From NCBI RefSeq assembly GCF_006874765.1, contig NZ_CP040840.1:127501-137500 (forward strand): a stretch of 10,000 nt of DNA, in the 5' to 3' direction. Shown here in pieces: positions 1-10,000 of the stretch; position 1 is the stretch's first letter, and each line of letters starts with the position of its first letter. Both the position numbers and the translations under genes were made by a program. Below the pieces are notes generated by a model that worked only from the letters and a program-made list of their open reading frames with translations, made no database searches and was not told where the DNA came from. This stretch comes from Leptospira weilii. Its GTDB lineage: Bacteria; Spirochaetota; Leptospiria; Leptospirales; Leptospiraceae.

Positions 1-1
1 G

Positions 2-874
<873 letters not shown>

Positions 875-875
875 A

Positions 876-900
876 CTAACGTGAAACGTTAGCGTTTTTT
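876..900 (+). terminator. Intrinsic terminator after the first gene
   Basis: Two bases after the TAA stop lies a perfect 7-bp stem, CTAACGT (876-882) and ACGTTAG (886-892), with a 3-base loop. It is followed by CG and a run of six T (895-900). This is a textbook Rho-independent terminator for the gene ending at 874. The A-run on its left side would read as T-rich on the other strand, so it might act in both directions, but no opposing gene is visible. Confidence 0.75.
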
Positions 901-926
901 ACGAGAAATCGCCCTATTTGTATGAT
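898..926 (+). promoter_or_regulatory. Possible sigma70-type promoter for the FecR lipoprotein gene
   Basis: TTTACG (898-903) and TATGAT (921-926) are separated by 17 bases and resemble -35 and -10 boxes (4/6 and 5/6 matches). Transcription would start near 933 and give a leader of about 70 bases. A weaker alternative pair is TTGCAA (944-949) and TGTTAT (967-972). The -35 overlaps the T-run of the preceding terminator. This rests on motif matching alone. Confidence 0.3.
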
Positions 927-929
927 ATA

Positions 930-982
<53 letters not shown>

Positions 983-991
983 GCTTTTTTG

Positions 992-1926
<935 letters not shown>

Positions 1927-1963
1927 AATTTTAAATAACCCTTGAACTGCGTTGTGTTCTTAC

Positions 1964-2041
<78 letters not shown>

Positions 2042-2046
2042 TTTTT

Positions 2047-2052
2047 TATAAT
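2047..2052 (+). promoter_or_regulatory. Probable -10 box for the PEGA lipoprotein-TPR operon
   Basis: A perfect TATAAT lies 39 bases before the ATG at 2092, which puts the start of transcription near 2059. No good -35 is seen at 16-18 bases upstream (2024-2029 reads GATGAT). The region before it holds a 10-base tandem near-repeat (ATCGAAAATC then ATCGAAAATT, 2001-2020) that could be an activator site. This is inference from motif and position. Confidence 0.42.
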
Positions 2053-2078
2053 GGATTTCTTATTCAACCTGATGGAAA

Positions 2079-7301
<5,223 letters not shown>

Positions 7302-7462
7302 AAAATCAACAAGTGCGTTTTAAAATTTAATTTTATTCTATTAAACGTATTTGGTTTTATGGTAGATTTATTTTTTTGTGCTTACGGACTTGCTACTCGG
7401 GCGCATGAATAGAATACTATGATAAACTTATTTCGAAAATTAGAATGTTGGAATCTTCCCTA

Positions 7463-7487
7463 AAGTCGGAAATTCCCGATTTGACTT
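7463..7487. repeat. Imperfect palindrome
   Basis: AAGTC (7463-7467) and GACTT (7483-7487) flank the core GGAAATTCCCG, which is nearly self-complementary. The core GTCGGAAATTCCCGAT (7465-7480) resembles the perfect palindrome at 7762-7777 with one extra base in each half, which suggests a recurring site in this intergenic region. Role unknown. Confidence 0.45.
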
Positions 7488-7562
7488 AATTTTTGAGAAC
7501 CGTTGTAATTTTGCAAAACCGGCGGCTTATTTTCGAGTATCATTTTCATACATCCGAGTAGT

Positions 7563-7571
7563 AAAGGAGGT
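7563..7571 (+). promoter_or_regulatory. Orphan perfect Shine-Dalgarno sequence
   Basis: AAAGGAGGT is a full complement of the bacterial 16S rRNA 3' end, but no ATG, GTG or TTG lies in the next dozen bases (the following bases read ATTCTAAATTTAACG). It may be a remnant of a lost gene, the leader of an unrecognised very short ORF using a rare start, or chance. Confidence 0.35.
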
Positions 7572-7693
7572 ATTCTAAATTTAACGTAAATTCGGTGTAA
7601 GAAAAATTGGGCGAATAAGAAACTCAATGTTACTGTCTACGGCCTCAACATAATGCACCAATTCCTCGGAATTTAACTCAACGTTTCTTCCTA

Positions 7694-7733
7694 AACTCAG
7701 TAAACACCTTCCTATGGGTCGGTGTTTAGGTCG
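7694..7733. repeat. Hairpin repeat, copy A
   Basis: The unit reads AACTCAG (7694-7700), one base, stem AAACACC (7702-7708), a 12-base loop (7709-7720), stem GGTGTTT (7721-7727) and AGGTCG (7728-7733). The 7-bp stem is perfect, and 7701/7728 adds a T-A pair. Inside the loop, CC (7711-7712) can pair with GG (7717-7718) around TATG. Copy B lies 143 bases downstream with matching structure. The two copies fall in different reading frames, so the similarity is not a coding one. Confidence 0.75.
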
Positions 7734-7761
7734 CGTTGTGGGGTAAGTTTCACAGAGGATT

Positions 7762-7777
7762 TGTCGGAATTCCGACA
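7762..7777. repeat. Perfect 16-base palindrome
   Basis: TGTCGGAATTCCGACA reads the same on both strands over all 16 bases. It lies between hairpin copies A and B. It could be the binding site of a dimeric regulator, a cruciform, or the core of a repeat element. No adjacent promoter or T-run supports a terminator. Confidence 0.7.
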
Positions 7778-7836
7778 GATTTATCTTCGGATCCAAGTAC
7801 TTGTGTGGTTGGTTATGGCTCTTTGTGAATCGCGTT

Positions 7837-7876
7837 AACTCAGCGAATGCCTTTCTATGGATCGGCATTCAGGTCG
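7837..7876. repeat. Hairpin repeat, copy B
   Basis: The same 40-base layout as copy A: AACTCAG (7837-7843), one base, stem GAATGCC (7845-7851), a 12-base loop (7852-7863), stem GGCATTC (7864-7870) and AGGTCG (7871-7876). It is 31/40 identical to copy A by eye. All nine differences are transitions, and eight of them fall in four pairs that keep Watson-Crick pairing. Confidence 0.75.
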
Positions 7877-7961
7877 AAACATAGAATCGCTTTTGCATTT
7901 GTTATACAGACTCACGTTAGTTAGCGTTATGCTCTTTTATAAATGTTATCGTAGCAAAAGT

Positions 7962-8615
<654 letters not shown>

Positions 8616-8617
8616 CG

Positions 8618-9602
<985 letters not shown>

Positions 9603-9623
9603 AAATCGTTCTTTTTTGTTTTG

Positions 9624-9654
9624 ATTCTCTTTTAAGAATTCTGTTAAAAAGAAT
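9624..9654. repeat. AT-rich inverted repeat after the hydrolase gene
   Basis: ATTCTCTTTTAA (9624-9635) pairs with TTAAAAAGAAT (9644-9654) over 11 bp with one bulged C. The loop is 8 bases and holds GAATTC. No T-run follows on the plus strand, so it is at best a weak terminator; it may instead protect the 3' end of the message. Confidence 0.45.
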
Positions 9655-9728
9655 TTAGACTTACCGATCTCCACTTTCTTAAAAATCTTCTTTTATTTCG
9701 TTCGATTTGAGTTATTCTGGATTGCACT

Positions 9729-10000
9729 ATGCAAATCGAAATGGGGCAACAGAAAAAAGTCACTATCGACGCTTTTGCCGATAAGCGCTTTTACAAACGG
9801 TTCCGAAAGGACAATCTAGTAAAAATGGTTCTCGGTAAGAATGAGATTTTGGGGAATCTAGAAGATATGAGCGTGATCGGAGCCTCGATCAGCTCACGAG
9901 AAGAAATTCTTTTGGGGGAGCGTGTAAAATTTATGTCTCCTTTGCTTTCTGTTGAAATCGAGGCAGATATTATTCGAAAAGATCTAGTTCAGGAAAAGTA
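9729..10000 (+). CDS. PilZ-domain protein, 5' part
   Basis: The first 90 codons of a gene that continues past the window edge. It carries the two halves of the PilZ cyclic-di-GMP binding motif: RxxxR at Arg20-Arg24 (RFYKR) and D/NxSxxG at Asp46-Gly51 (DMSVIG), 22 residues apart as is normal for the family. The region between them (about 25-45) and the following strands (ILLGERVKF, then [10 protein letters not shown]) fit the small PilZ beta-barrel. The protein should sense cyclic-di-GMP in the cytoplasm and relay it to motility, envelope or other outputs, but the rest of the protein, and thus any fused output domain, is not visible. The ATG at 9729 is the first in frame; only a weak GGAT lies upstream. 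The 126-base gap after the hydrolase gene suggests its own promoter, though none is clear. Confidence 0.82.
   Translation, partial: MQIEMGQQKKVTIDAFADKRFYKRFRKDNLVKMVLGKNEILGNLEDMSVIGASISSREEILLGERVKFMSPLLSVEIEADIIRKDLVQEK

Larger units (their letters stand above)
7302..7961. other. Long gene-poor intergenic region with palindromes and repeats
   Basis: About 660 bases separate the TPR gene from the 3' end of trmB. The left part (7302-7460) is AT-rich with no clear terminator; only a weak imperfect pairing of CGTTTTAA (7317-7324) with TTAAACG (about 7341-7347) is seen. From 7460 on there are several inverted repeats (listed separately) and AATTCC/GGAATT at 7660-7673. The hexamer AACTCA occurs four times on the plus strand (7621, 7675, 7694, 7837). 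CTTTTGC (7890-7896) and GCAAAAG (7954-7960) form inverted arms around a block containing CGTTAGTTAGCGTTATG. Short ORFs here (95 aa on minus, 112 aa on plus) lack ribosome sites and family resemblance, so I do not call them genes. The region may hold decayed repeats or a structured RNA. Confidence 0.6.

Noticed and set aside
7581..7868. A 95-residue open frame on the minus strand in the intergenic region
   Set aside because: Its ATG falls within hairpin copy B, there is no ribosome site, and the two hairpin copies it spans are in different frames, so the repeat similarity is not protein-level. It may be annotated as hypothetical elsewhere, but I cannot support it.
7694..7876. A CRISPR array
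   Set aside because: Only two copies, 143 bases apart, diverged at nine positions, with no regular spacers and no cas genes.
7302..7961. An insertion sequence or tRNA gene in the intergenic region
   Set aside because: No transposase frame, terminal inverted repeat pair with target duplication, or cloverleaf with a T-loop (GGTTCRA) was found.

Overview
The window looks like chromosome from a Leptospira species, probably of the pathogenic group. This is judged from the moderately AT-rich composition, the run of predicted lipoproteins with loose spirochaete-type lipoboxes, the TPR/FecR/PEGA envelope proteins and the long AT-rich intergenic region with palindromes. The genus is an inference from style and protein resemblance; no search was run and the species is not called.

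Layout, left to right. (1) 2-874, the 3' part of an unrecognised protein, closed by a hairpin terminator. (2) 1006-1926, a FecR-domain lipoprotein with its own strong intrinsic terminator. (3) 2092-7301, a two-gene operon joined by a 4-base ATGA overlap: a lipoprotein with two PEGA-like repeats and a lectin-like C-terminal domain, followed by a very large (1197 aa) TPR protein that ends in a probable beta-propeller. (4) 7302-7961, about 660 bases without a credible gene. It holds several palindromes, an orphan perfect Shine-Dalgarno sequence and two copies of a 40-base hairpin element whose differences are nearly all compensatory. (5) trmB on the minus strand (7962-8615), divergent from a metallo-beta-lactamase-fold hydrolase (8664-9602) that starts with GTG directly after a near-consensus promoter. 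(6) 9729-10000, the start of a PilZ (cyclic-di-GMP receptor) protein running off the window.

The FecR, PEGA/lectin and TPR/propeller proteins are all predicted to be exported and lipid-anchored and lie on one strand. They plausibly form an envelope-associated scaffold, but no substrate or partner can be read from the sequence. The trmB, hydrolase and PilZ genes are housekeeping or signalling neighbours with no evident link to them.

The most unusual signals are the covarying hairpin pair (7694-7733 and 7837-7876) and the apparently leaderless hydrolase gene. No complete new defence or mobile system is visible.
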